This document shows, piece after piece, positions 48,578 through 58,400 of a DNA stretch of 64,000 bases. The position numbers and the translations under genes were made by a program. Within the stretch, counting starts at the first letter, position 1. Each line of letters opens with the position of its first letter. Where the stretch lies: contig BGKB01000085.1 in NCBI GenBank assembly GCA_003116975.1, positions 62,001 to 126,000 on the forward strand, in the 5' to 3' direction. The notes under the pieces were generated by a model that was given only the letters and a program-made list of their open reading frames with translations, was not told the DNA's origin and did no database searches. Source of the stretch: Aurantiochytrium sp. KH105 (lineage: Eukaryota; Sar; Bigyra; Thraustochytrida; Thraustochytriidae).

Positions 48578-50206
48578 ATGCTGGCAGAAGCAGGCAGCGA
48601 GACCGCAGAGCTGAGCTCCGCCGAGCTGCGCGCGCTTGTCTGCGACGCGTTGGGAAAGCTGGAAAAGGTCAAGGAGCGGAAAAAAGTCCTCATCCTGCCC
48701 CCAGATCATACGCGGCTTCACTCACGCGCCGGCGAGCTGACCCGCATGGTGTACGAGTACTATGGGAGCTACGTAGCAGACATCATGCCGGCGCTTGGCA
48801 CGCACAAGCCCATGACAGATGAACAGCTTTCTGGCATGTTTGGCACCTACATTCCAAAGTCGCTCTTTCGTGTTCACGATTGGCGCAATGACGTTGTCCA
48901 AGTGGGCGAGGTCCCTCAGAGCCTTGTGGAGTCCGCGAGCGAAGGAAAGGTCAAGGAGCCGTGGCCTGCCCAGCTCAATAAACTTGTCTGGGAGGGTGGC
49001 CACGACCTTGTCATTTCAATCGGTCAGGTTGTTCCGCACGAGGTTATGGGAATGGCCAATTACAACAAGAACCTCTTTGTCGGCGTGGGAGGGCCAGAAG
49101 CTATTCACTTGAGCCACTTTGTCGGTGCTGTTTACGGCATGGAGCGAATGATGGGGCGCGCAGACAACCCGCTGCGCAAGATTCTGGACTACGCCACGGA
49201 GCACTTTCTCAAGGGCAAGCTTCCCGTGGTGTACATGCACACTGTGATTGCCAACCAGGGCGGCGAGCTCGTCACGCGCGGTCTCTACATCAGTGAAGAG
49301 AGAGACTGCTTTGAGAAGGCGGCGGCGCTTTCCCTGCGAGTCAACTTTCAACTTCTCGATGAGCCCATCGCCAAGGTCGTCGCCTTTTTGGACCCCGACG
49401 AGTTTACTTCAACGTGGCTGGGAAACAAGTCCATTTACAGGACGCGCATGGCCATTGCAGACGGCGGCGAGCTCATTGTTCTAGCGCCTGCTGTCGAAAA
49501 GTTTGGTGAGGATGCGGAAATCGATGCTGTTATTCGTGAGCATGGGTATCGCTCGACGCCAGAGATTATGCGATTTCTGGAAAAGAGCAGGAGTCTGATG
49601 CGGAACTTGAGTGCCGCGGCGCACCTGATTCACGGTACCTCTGAAGGTCGCTTCAAGATCACGTATTGCCCAGGCAAGCTTTCCAAGGAAGAAGTTGAGT
49701 CAGTGGGTTACTCGTATGGCGATCTTGACGCTATGATGAAAAAGTACGATCCGGCCCAACTCAAGGATGGTTTCAACATGGTCGATGGCGAAAAGATCTT
49801 TTTCGTTTCCAAACCAGCGCTCGGTCTTTGGGGCTACAAGGGTCGCTTTGACCACGGCGATGATGGCGCCGCCGCGGAAGGCACAACAACAGCAGAAGGA
49901 GCAGCAGCAAAAGGAGGATTGAAAGCTGCTCAAGGTGAAGGCGCAGCGGCAGTTGCAACCAAGACTACGGAAACAGCATCCGAGGGCACGGCGGCCGGCG
50001 CCAAGGCCATCGAAGCAGCTGCGACACGATTCTCGTCATCAATGGACGCAAGCAAGCCGTCAGCAGATGCTGGTATTGGCGGTGGACCTTTTCAACACAG
50101 CTCAGGGCTTGAAGATGAAAGCGAAAAGGAGAGGCAAGAAGACGCCAAAGATGCTACTGAGCCAGCTGTCAAGAAACAAAAGACTGAGACTAGCGAACAT
50201 GACTAA
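48578..50206 (+). CDS. LarA-like (DUF2088) nickel-pincer racemase family protein
   Basis: The first 420 residues of this 542-residue protein match the bacterial LarA fold: an N-terminal DUF2088 domain and a C-terminal domain joined by helices. Key LarA residues have counterparts. The DxTR motif is Asp43-His-Thr45-Arg46, and GTH contains His76. His154, Lys164 and His180 fall exactly 20 residues before LarA His174, Lys184 (cofactor attachment) and His200 (Ni ligand). LarA racemises lactate with a Ni-pincer nucleotide; relatives act on other 2-hydroxy acids. The last 120 residues are a low-complexity Ala/Gly/Glu/Lys tail unlike bacterial members, ending in a nuclear-signal-like VKKQKTE. No LarB, LarC or LarE genes are in the window, so the cofactor source is unknown. 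Confidence 0.8.
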   Translation: MLAEAGSETAELSSAELRALVCDALGKLEKVKERKKVLILPPDHTRLHSRAGELTRMVYEYYGSYVADIMPALGTHKPMTDEQLSGMFGTYIPKSLFRVHDWRNDVVQVGEVPQSLVESASEGKVKEPWPAQLNKLVWEGGHDLVISIGQVVPHEVMGMANYNKNLFVGVGGPEAIHLSHFVGAVYGMERMMGRADNPLRKILDYATEHFLKGKLPVVYMHTVIANQGGELVTRGLYISEERDCFEKAAALSLRVNFQLLDEPIAKVVAFLDPDEFTSTWLGNKSIYRTRMAIADGGELIVLAPAVEKFGEDAEIDAVIREHGYRSTPEIMRFLEKSRSLMRNLSAAAHLIHGTSEGRFKITYCPGKLSKEEVESVGYSYGDLDAMMKKYDPAQLKDGFNMVDGEKIFFVSKPALGLWGYKGRFDHGDDGAAAEGTTTAEGAAAKGGLKAAQGEGAAAVATKTTETASEGTAAGAKAIEAAATRFSSSMDASKPSADAGIGGGPFQHSSGLEDESEKERQEDAKDATEPAVKKQKTETSEHD

Positions 50207-50539
50207 GTTTGTTTGGATCATGGTGACTGACACCTCGAGAGCAAATGCGAGTTCGGTCTCGCGATTCGGTTTCTACCACATAGGCCAGAAGCGGTCTTCG
50301 CCAATGCAACCTCGCTTTCGGAAAAAGACCATTACAAGCATGCTCGAACGGGCTTTTCGCTCTTGTAAAGACCAAAAAGAATCTTTGTTGTAAAGATTCG
50401 AGCCCTCTTTTGCGTTCATCCTCTTTTCTGTCCATGGGAAAGAAAGATGTGCCACCTTGGCATACATTAAAGTGCAGAGACTTTTCAGCGCAGCGTATGT
50501 CATAGTGAAGAGAGTGCATCGGCGGATCAGACCCTCTTC
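50207..50539. other. convergent 3' intergenic region
   Basis: About 330 bp between the LarA-like and octanoyltransferase stop codons. No gene or repeat is seen. Confidence 0.5.
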
Positions 50540-51289
50540 CTACCTGATGGTCTTTATTTCGGACTCGACCGGCGCAGCGTGCGACTTTGTGAGCCGCAGA
50601 CGATCGTATGTGAAAATGCGCATGAACTCCTTGACCAGGCGCTCCTGTACTTCCATGCGCGATGGCGCAGCCACGCCGCTGCCGAGAAGAGCCTCGATGC
50701 TGGTCACGGAGAGCGCGGGATCGTCAATTCCACACGGCACAATTCGACTAAAGGCCTCGAGATCGGTAGTGACGTTGAGCGCGAATCCATGCGAAGTGAT
50801 CCAGCGACTCGCGTTAAGGCCAATCGCACAGACTTTGGCGTCGTCGACCCAAACGCCCGTGTACTCTTCCTTGCGCGAGCCCTCGAGCCCATAGGTGGCC
50901 AGCGTGGCAATAATGACCTCCTCCACCTGCCGCATGTACCAGTGAAGGTCCTTGGTATGCGCGCGCAGGTCGAGGACAGGGTAGCCTACGATCTGCCCGG
51001 GTCCGTGAAAGGTGACCTCCCCGCCGCGGTCGACTCGCACCAAGTCAAAGCCGCCATCAGCGACGCCGGAGAGCACGTTCGCCACGTCGGCGGACCTCCC
51101 GAGCGTGTACACGGGTTCGTGCTCGAGCAGGAAGAGGCGGTCTCTGGGCATCTCGTGGCCCTCGCGCAGCGCCGCCAGCTTTGCGTTCATGGCCGCGCGC
51201 TGCAGGCCGAGGCCCTCTGCGTACGAGCAGCGACCCGCCACGTGGACCAGCTCCAGGGCGCGCATCGCGCCCCGCATCGCGCCCGCCAT
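50540..51289 (-). CDS. LIPT2: octanoyl-[acyl-carrier protein]:protein N-octanoyltransferase
   Basis: This 249-residue LipB/LIPT2 moves octanoate from ACP to lipoyl domains, the first step of lipoate synthesis. The signature RVDRGGEVTFHGPGQIVGYPVLDL runs over 86-109. The catalytic pair is Lys152 (DDAKVCAIG) and Cys186 (IVPCGI), matching E. coli Lys142 and Cys176. Length fits the family. The N-terminus (MAGAMRGAMRALELVHVAGR) has few acids and several Arg, so a short mitochondrial presequence is possible. The gene is divergent from COMMD6 across 429 bp. Confidence 0.96.
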   Translation of the reverse strand: MAGAMRGAMRALELVHVAGRCSYAEGLGLQRAAMNAKLAALREGHEMPRDRLFLLEHEPVYTLGRSADVANVLSGVADGGFDLVRVDRGGEVTFHGPGQIVGYPVLDLRAHTKDLHWYMRQVEEVIIATLATYGLEGSRKEEYTGVWVDDAKVCAIGLNASRWITSHGFALNVTTDLEAFSRIVPCGIDDPALSVTSIEALLGSGVAAPSRMEVQERLVKEFMRIFTYDRLRLTKSHAAPVESEIKTIR

Positions 51290-51718
51290 CGCTCCGTGCG
51301 GCGGGCTGCGGCGTGCTGTTCAGGTCTTGCCTTGCCTTGCCTTGCCTTGCCTTGCCTTGCCTTGCCTTGCCTTGCTTTCTTATGCTCTTCGTCGATGCCA
51401 TGCTCTCCGTGAACACCAAGTGCGACGACCAAGTGCCAAATTCGCAACCAGCTTCGTCGGCGCGACGCGGACGAAGCTGCCCGCCCGCGGCGAGCTCGGA
51501 CCTCGCGACGCGCGCAGGCAGGCAGGCAGGAAGAATCAGCAGGCAGGCGAGTCGGTCGCGCGCGCGAGGGAGAGCAGACCCGGAGTCCGCGCCGAGGGCC
51601 TTGCGTATGGCGGCTGGGTTTCTATCTTCTGGCACGAGATACACGACTTTGGCCAGCGCAGAGCGCCGCCAGCGTCGCGGGCACGGGCACGGCGAGCGGA
51701 GGCGGGGGAGGGGAGAAG
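51290..51718. promoter_or_regulatory. bidirectional promoter region (octanoyltransferase / COMMD6)
   Basis: A 429-bp gap between divergent ATGs. It contains ten perfect CTTGC units at 51326-51375, close to the minus-strand start, plus GCAGGCAGGCAGG at about 51516-51531. No gene is supported. Confidence 0.5.
51326..51375. repeat. (CTTGC)10 pentanucleotide repeat
   Basis: Ten perfect CTTGC units, 37 bp upstream of the minus-strand octanoyltransferase ATG. On that strand it reads GCAAG, in the leader or promoter. Confidence 0.97.
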
Positions 51719-51964
51719 ATGGCGGGCGAGAGCGCGCTGATTTTGCGAGACTTTGATTGGTCCGTGCGGGTCGTGCAGGCGAGCGACACGCTTGCGAATG
51801 TCGCGCAGCCGCTTGTCTCTCTTACGCTCTTTCTGCGCGACGGCGCGAGCGGTGAAGAAAGCAAGCGGATGCTCGAGATGGACATCGAAGAGGCCAAGAC
51901 TCTTCTTGCTGATCTGCAAAAGGTCGACGCCGAGCTTCGCAGGCAGGTCATCTCCACGCCATGA
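51719..51964 (+). CDS. COMMD6: COMM-domain protein, COMMD6-type
   Basis: An 81-residue protein that is almost entirely a COMM domain. It has an FDWSVRVVQASD opening strand (family pattern FxWxxxVxxSSD), central PLVSLTLFL and a C-terminal amphipathic helix (MDIEEAKTLLADLQKVDAEL) with the Leu pattern of the family. COMMD6 is the only COMMD without the N-terminal helical domain (85 residues in human), and this length fits. It would be a subunit of the Commander (CCC) complex, which works with retriever in endosomal recycling. The ATG at 51719 follows a purine-rich leader. Its presence shows that at least part of Commander is kept in this lineage. Confidence 0.88.
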   Translation: MAGESALILRDFDWSVRVVQASDTLANVAQPLVSLTLFLRDGASGEESKRMLEMDIEEAKTLLADLQKVDAELRRQVISTP

Positions 51965-52552
51965 CAACGGTATGTGTTTGTAGTATAGTGGTATGAACAA
52001 TAACTTGAGCCAACTTCGTTGGAGCTTTTGACTTGCTCTTGCTACTCGGCGAAGATCATGCTCTTGTACGCACAGCCGGCTCCCTTGCCTTTTCGATGGT
52101 GAAAGCAGAGATCCATGTGGAGGATGTGCTGGCTTCTGGCCTTTGGTATCTTTTTGCCTTTGGAAAATAAGGCCTGAAGGGCGGGCACCCCCAACGAACT
52201 TTCGCGACCACTTCAAGCCTTCGTTTACTGCCTCTCTCTCGCGCAATAGATCTAGCGATCCCGTGTCTCGCCGGCCGACACTGACGATGGCGCCTCGTTC
52301 TCCCCTTCCTTCCCTTCCTCCCTCCATTCTTTCCTCCCTCCATTTCTCCCTCTTGCTCGCTCGACGCATCGGTCTCCCACGTAGTTCCCGGGCCCGGCCA
52401 GCAACCATGGCAACAGCATCGTGTCATGTCCTGCCTCGCTCGCGACTTCGATGACGCGTAAAGGCGCAAAAGCGCAGCCACCCAGCTCCCGCTGGCCTCC
52501 GTAATCCTACTCCGTAATCCTGGCCCGACCGCCCACCTCCACGGTACTACTA
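51965..52552. other. intergenic region
   Basis: About 590 bp of COMMD6 3' flank. A CT/TCCC-rich stretch lies around 52290-52360 (TCCTCCCTCC type). No supported gene is seen on either strand. Confidence 0.4.
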
Positions 52553-52813
52553 CTATAGCAGCGACTCCGAGCAACGTGCTTTCTTGAAACATCCAATGGC
52601 ATCGTCGAAAAGTCGTCGATCGCCACGGAGGCCATCCGGACCTTCAACTTGAACGAGGAGGGAGTGAGCAACCTTTAGCCCCATCCTCGAAAACTCGCCA
52701 ACCGCATCCGCCTGCGCCTTCACCTCACCCGACGAGTGCGCACCACCATCGTCTACAAAGTCGTCGACCGCCGTCGCGGCCGCCTGCTCCCCAAACCTGC
52801 CCGAGTACGGCAT
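52553..52813 (-). CDS. candidate small ORF, possible frameshifted gene
   Basis: An 86-codon frame from ATG 52813 (MPYSGRFGEQ...) to TAG, with G/C-ending codons in its first half and a hydrophilic, acidic product. Directly upstream, a tandem ATGCC-ATGCC duplication (52806-52815) puts a second, earlier ATG (MGDLTTDDGM) in another frame. Without one 5-bp copy the two frames would join into one longer start. It may be a real small gene with an upstream ORF, or a gene with a recent frameshift. No family is recognised. Confidence 0.3.
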   Translation of the reverse strand: MPYSGRFGEQAAATAVDDFVDDGGAHSSGEVKAQADAVGEFSRMGLKVAHSLLVQVEGPDGLRGDRRLFDDAIGCFKKARCSESLL

Positions 52814-53429
52814 GGCATCCCGTCGTCCGTCGTCAAGTCGCCCATCGCCGCCGCCTCCAGCTCGTACGCGAGGCCGCCGTCGCGCTATGGCGCCGCGAGG
52901 CCGCCGTAGCAGGTCCTAGGCGCCGCCTACGCCCGCCGGGGAGGGAGTGTGCGCCGCGCGAGGCGGAAACCCCTCGCGCCCGGCCTGCAATCCCGAACCT
53001 CCCAAGGCGCCTCGCTCCGGGAGGGAACGTACGCGCCGGACGCCGCCGCGCCGCCGCGAGCGGCCCGCGCGCGCAGCGGGCGAGAGGCACGCGGGCAGCC
53101 GGCCAGCGAGCGAGGACAGGCGGCAGACCGCGGGGCGCGCGACCGGAACGCGCGCGGCCGCGCATTGATCATCGCGCAGCCGCCTCATCCCGAGCTGCAC
53201 GCGCGCACGCGCAGCCAAGCCCGCCCAGCACGCCTTGCCTGCGAGGCGCTGCGAGGCGCTGCAGACACGCTCGCCCGTCGCCTCGCCGCGGGCCCCGCGC
53301 ACGCGCTCCCCGCGCTCTGCGTGCGCTTCGCAATTGCGCCCGAGGTCAAGGCCGAGGTCGCGCACGTGCACGTGCACGTGCACGTGCTCGAGGTCGAGGT
53401 CGAGGTCGAGGTCGAGGAGGTTGGCAGCC
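52814..53429. promoter_or_regulatory. GC-rich upstream region with CACGTG array
   Basis: About 610 bp, extremely GC-rich. It ends with four overlapping CACGTG units at 53363-53386 and about five CGAGGT units at about 53389-53418, directly before the next ATG. Long frames on both strands here look like composition artefacts. Confidence 0.5.
53363..53418. repeat. (CACGTG)4 followed by (CGAGGT)5 hexamer tracts
   Basis: Four contiguous CACGTG hexamers (53363-53386), then CGAGGT repeats to about 53418, 12 bp before the plus-strand ATG. CACGTG is the palindromic E-box/G-box bound by bHLH and bZIP factors. Confidence 0.9.
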
Positions 53430-55148
53430 ATGGGAAGCGATTCGCGGCGCGCTTCCCGGCGCGCGTCCCGGCGCGCGAGCTCGAGCAAGAGCACGAGCAA
53501 GGGCAAGAGCAAGGGCGACGAGGAGGCGAGCAGCTTCACGGTGGAGGGCCTCTTCGACTACATCAACGAGTCCGCGGCCTCGCTGGCACGCGTGATCTCG
53601 CTTGAGCGCAAGGAAGACAACAAGCAGCATGACGAGGATGGCGACAACCCCGGCGGCTGGGAGGCCGAGGACCTACGGCCGCGCACCATGTCGGTCCACG
53701 CGAGCATTAAGAATCGCAAGTCCGGACAGCGTGTACGCTTCCACACCGAGGTTGAGGTCTTCCCGCTGCCCTCGGAAGAGGGTCAGGACGCCTGGCTCAG
53801 CCGGCGCGGCCATTGGGGCGCAGCGCCCGAGGAAGACAGATACTGGAGCAAGTCCACGAATAGCTTCAAGCCCAGCAAAGACCCCGTCGCCCACCCGTGC
53901 GAGGAGAGCAGCAGCGACGAGGAAGGCCCTGTCCTCGATCACACGCGGGACCACCGGGATTCGGTCTTGGGGAGTTTCTGGGAGACCATCAAACCTCTAT
54001 TCCAGCTCCCCGACAGGTCAGCGACGTCGTCCACGAATGGATCGAGCGACGATCTTGACCTCGAGGTAGAAATTGAGCTCGTCGAAGGTGATGGCCTCGA
54101 CACGCAGAACGACGACGAAGACCGAGACGAAGACAGCGTGGGTGACACCGATCTTGACGACGACTGTGATGACGAGGACGACGTGCATGACCGGCGACGC
54201 CACGAGCAAGAGAGCGCGGCACACGCGTCCAAGCTGCCGTGGTCAAAGTCACTCAGCAAACGCAGTAGCGTCGAGAGAAAAGCAAACGCGGGCGCGAGCC
54301 AGGCCGCTGCTATGTCCGGTGTCGACCACGTGTATCCGCCCACTCGCAAGCGATTTGCATACAAGATCCCAAGCGAAGAGCGCCGTGCCAGGGCGGCTGA
54401 CGAAGTCCTCAAGTCTCACGTGCTTGGGGGAAAGCTTTCGGGCTCTCAGGCTTCCGCGGCCGCATCCGCGGGCAAGGTGTTGGTCCTGCGAGGCCCTGAC
54501 GGCGTAGCTTTTGGTGCTGCAGTCAAGCGCAAAGTACAGCTCAAAACGGGTAAAAAGTCCAAAACCAAACATTCGCGACCGAAAGCCCCAGAGGGGCTGT
54601 ATGAGCGACGTCGTCGCCGTCGCGGCGAAACGCTTGCTCGCGGTCGCCGCGGTAAATCCGCAAAGAAACGCCCAAGCCTTCGTAGCCCAGGCATTGGCTT
54701 CAGTATGCGGCCTCGCTACATTTTCATCTTCTTTGTACTGCCTCTTATTCTCATTGGCGTGGACGATATGGCTCCCTTTTTTGAGGACACGTGGTACTTC
54801 TTGACGCATTCCAACGAGGACTACAAGGTGCGCATGTCTCAGCCAGTGTCGATTCCTATTTGGCTGCGTATCTTTTATCCGACCTTGCGGCCCGAGTCGC
54901 AAGTTCTGAAAAATACATTGCGCATGGGCTCCTTTGTCATTGAATTCGGAGGTCTGCTCGTGCTGCTTCAGTTCGTGTACCAGTTGGTAAACTTATTTCG
55001 TGTTGGCCAGTCCGTCATTGAAGTACACGTTTCGGATGCCGAGGACTCGGATGAAGATTCCGATTACGACGACTCAGACGAGAGTGAAAGCAATCAAGGC
55101 CAAGATTACTCTTATCTGTTCAAGTGGCAACCGTCCCACCACGCGTAG
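53430..55148 (+). CDS. acidic two-transmembrane protein, unknown family
   Basis: The 572-residue product is not recognised. The N-terminus is a basic SRRASRRASRRAS repeat, a likely phosphorylation target (RRAS is a PKA-type site). About 400 residues of charged, Asp/Glu/Ser-rich disorder follow, with an Asp-rich core near 210-250. Then come a KKSKTKHSRPK-type basic patch and two hydrophobic segments: about 430-446 (YIFIFFVLPLILIGV) and about 501-523 (FVIEFGGLLVLLQFVYQLVNLF). The tail is Asp/Ser-rich. Both termini are probably cytosolic. The frame extends 65 codons upstream via TTG and through the hexamer tracts; the ATG at 53430 is chosen. It converges on the CSC1 gene. Confidence 0.7.
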   Translation: MGSDSRRASRRASRRASSSKSTSKGKSKGDEEASSFTVEGLFDYINESAASLARVISLERKEDNKQHDEDGDNPGGWEAEDLRPRTMSVHASIKNRKSGQRVRFHTEVEVFPLPSEEGQDAWLSRRGHWGAAPEEDRYWSKSTNSFKPSKDPVAHPCEESSSDEEGPVLDHTRDHRDSVLGSFWETIKPLFQLPDRSATSSTNGSSDDLDLEVEIELVEGDGLDTQNDDEDRDEDSVGDTDLDDDCDDEDDVHDRRRHEQESAAHASKLPWSKSLSKRSSVERKANAGASQAAAMSGVDHVYPPTRKRFAYKIPSEERRARAADEVLKSHVLGGKLSGSQASAAASAGKVLVLRGPDGVAFGAAVKRKVQLKTGKKSKTKHSRPKAPEGLYERRRRRRGETLARGRRGKSAKKRPSLRSPGIGFSMRPRYIFIFFVLPLILIGVDDMAPFFEDTWYFLTHSNEDYKVRMSQPVSIPIWLRIFYPTLRPESQVLKNTLRMGSFVIEFGGLLVLLQFVYQLVNLFRVGQSVIEVHVSDAEDSDEDSDYDDSDESESNQGQDYSYLFKWQPSHHA

Positions 55149-55426
55149 CCACGGCGGGCGGGCTCTCTACACGGCACGGATTTTCTCTCTTTCCTGATCT
55201 GACTGAACATTTATAGAACCTTTAACCTAACCCAACGCAACGCAACGTAACCCAACGCAACGCAACGCAACGCAACGCAACGCAACGCAAATCAAATATG
55301 GTATCGTATTTCAGTCTGCTTCTACAAAACAAATCAGTCTTCTTCCTGCTCAAAAGAAGACGTCGCAAACAAATCGCTCAAGGCCAAGCCGTGACCAAAA
55401 TGGCTTAACTCTGAGCGTGTGCACAA
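55149..55426. other. convergent 3' intergenic region with CGCAA array
   Basis: About 280 bp between converging stop codons, containing the (CGCAA)n array and an AT-rich half. Nothing else is seen. Confidence 0.5.
55236..55290. repeat. (CGCAA)n pentanucleotide array
   Basis: About eleven CGCAA-type units with one CGTAACC interruption. It lies in the 3' gap between two convergent genes. A related diverged tract (TTGCG on the plus strand) lies in the HDAC-like 3' gap at 37277-37315. Confidence 0.9.
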
Positions 55427-58400
55427 TCAAGCATGTTCTAAAAGGGAAGAAGCGTGATCGACACCGTCGTCGTCAAACGTCTCGTCACCATTGACTTTCT
55501 CTTCCGACTGCATTTGAGAGTCTTCGTCCTGCATCTGGGTCTCGGATGAGGAACCATGTTGTGAGCCCTCGCCCCGCGGCAACGAAAACGAAGACGAGGA
55601 TTTGCGCAAAAGCGTCGAGGGCCTGAACGATCTGCAGAGGGAATGTGCGTACGCCAAATAAGAGAGATCAGTCTGGCCAGTCTGCGAGTCGTCCGACGAC
55701 CTTGCAAGCTCAGGATCAAAGAGGAATTTGGCCCGGCGTCGCAGCTGCTTTTCAGTAACAAAGGGCTGATCTGCAAAGCCAGCGCCTACAATCATACCTT
55801 CGTCGTTGTACTTGTCCACCATGAAGACGTAAAGAGCATCTGAGGCAGTGTAGATAAACAGTGCAAAAAGAAGCAAAAGCTGCACGGGCGTTCCGCGAAT
55901 GACCTGCGTTCCGGGCACGGCCACCGAGCCGTCCGCATCAGAAACCACGGTGCAGCCGCGCGGATGCTGACCCGCAGCCATGGGCAGGATCTCGTTGCTC
56001 ACGCACACGTACGAGGCAAAGTAGCCAATCGTACCAATCTGGTAAAGCAAGAGAGGAATGGGTAGATAGCGGACAGCAGCGCGTCCAATGCGACAGCGCG
56101 GTACGGAATGGCTCTTGTCGCGGCCATAAACGTGGTTAAGTTGATACTCATCGACACAAATCTTGACGAAAAAGTACACCACACCAAACGGCAAGATGAT
56201 AGGTACCGAAGTAGAAAAAACCACGACCAGGACTAGCACAGAAAGAAAGGTGGCGTACTCGCTACCGAACTCAAAGGTCGATACTCGATCCAAATGCGGA
56301 CGTTCCGATTCATGGCTTTGCCACGGGCACCGCAGCCGACCATTCAACATGCAATGCGACATGATCGACGAAAGGTCAATGAGCTGGAAGGCGGCACCGA
56401 CGAGTGTCTGCGTGATAATGTACGTGAGCGTAAAGGCTCCAGACGTGACCACGAATACCTGACCCAACAGTGCAAATGGGCTGGCGTCCTTGGACACGAG
56501 CGAGCCCACAAAGCTCTCGAGCGACTTGAAGGCCAACGCAGGAATAAAGAGAGTGTTAAGGAGTAGGAACCAAAAGGTTTTGCGCAGCGACGATTTTTCC
56601 TGCTGCGAGTACGTGTAATGCGGTTCCCACTTGCCCAGCACCGAGACGACGAACATGAGCATGTTGTTGACTGTCACAATAAAGAGCTGGGGCACAAAAA
56701 CAAAGATAAAGGCTGCCAGACCCGGATGATGCTCGTTCAGGCTGTCCATTTTGGCCAGCCACCACGATTCCACGTCTGGATCCTCCTCTGAACCCGTGGA
56801 CTTGCCCATGTGCGACAAAAGACCTAGGACGGACGCGGGCATAGAGAGCGCGACGAGGACAATGAAGATGAGCACGTTGACAAGGATCATGCGCATCATA
56901 TAGACACGGCTGTCCAGATGCAGAGACTCCCAAATGAGGTCATGTGGGTCTGGAGATGGTACCGCTTCCCAGTCGTACATGTGAGCACGCTCAATCTCGG
57001 CGTGCAGAGACTCGACTTGCGCGAGCAGCTTGATTGAAGAGAGCCTTCGAATCGGCATCGGCGGGAATGACCGCGTCTCTTCGGGCTCAGCCAGCTCACC
57101 CTTGCCGTCGTCGTCGTTGTCGTTGTCATTGTCGATGTCGTCAAAACGCTGATGTGCCGCGCGCTCCAACGCAACCTTGGCGGCGCCTTGTTCGAATTTT
57201 ACCTTTGACTCGATGGCAAGCCGAATGGACTTGCGTCGTTCAATCGGATCTGCAAATGCTGCGGCCAGATCGGCGTTCGCAAACGTTATGATGCACTTTC
57301 CGGAGTGCCGTGCTTGCAAGGTTGCCTCAAGGCGCCGCAGATCTCGGAGCTCCTGCTCCATGACTGACACGAGGTCCCAGCCGCGCGAACTCGGTGTTGA
57401 CTCCAAAAGGCTTGCACGCGCACTTGCGTCCTCGTCCTCATCTTCCTCATCTTCCTCGTCGTCTTCATCCTCGATGCGGTCGTCATCCGTCACGGAACTT
57501 CCAAGCGAGGAAAGATCTGCTTCGGGATCCTGGTGCAAGCTTGCGGTCGCTTGAGGGGGCAAAGAAGCTTCTGGTTCGCTCCCAGTTACAAAGGTCTCCA
57601 CGTCAACGCTGGAGGTAGGAGCTTCAATGTCGTCCTCAACTTTAGTCTCGCTGTCTTCAGCAGGGCGGCCGACGCGTCGTCGCCGACGACCTCTCTCGAG
57701 GTCCCCAATCTCAAAATGGAGCCATTCTGGGCTTCGGACACTGCGATTGGTCTTAGCATTTTCGAGATCCTCCTCATCTTCTTGCTTTGCCCTTGCATAG
57801 TCTCCGGTGAGAGGACTGGTGCCCTTGTGCAGCGCGCGGGCTTCTCGTTTTGTGAGCTTCGCGGAGCGCACTGTGGCTACGGCCTTGTCGAATGCGGCAG
57901 CAGCTTGCGGGTGCCGAAAGCTCGTCTTGGCAGCGAATTGCCGCAAGGTGCGCAAGTCTTGCTCAATTTGCTGGACGCGGCGCTCTACACGCGACGCCTC
58001 AGTGTTGTCCATAATCACAATGACGTTGCTCACCTGCCCAGGGTACAGAATACCGAGAAGTCGCTTTGTTTCCTTTTCGCCAAGGTCCTCGGGAAATTTG
58101 GACTTGATAAAGACAGAGGCATCCCACATGTCCAAAGAGCGTGCGCCAATCACGCCGTGTTTCCAGGACCATTGCACGTGCTGGCGGCAACGACTGACAT
58201 AGCGAAAGTACAAGAATGAAAACACAAAGAGACTCGCCGTATGGACCCACAAAAGGGGCGAGTGTTTGCGCAAGTGCTGAATGGTCGAACGCGTAAAGTC
58301 CAGCGTCACCGTTTCGTCGCCGGCCGAAAGATGCAATGGAAGAAGCACGGAGCATCCCACCACTGTCATCATGGCGACGAGAACCGCCGTCTCGCGATGG

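Noticed and set aside
53235-53429. 65-codon upstream extension through hexamer repeats
   Set aside because: Non-ATG start; it encodes alternating Thr-Cys and Arg-Ser runs derived from the repeats.
55221-55236. Telomere-like AACCTAACCC
   Set aside because: Only one partial unit. It grades into CGCAA repeats between two ordinary genes, so there is no telomere or interstitial telomeric array.
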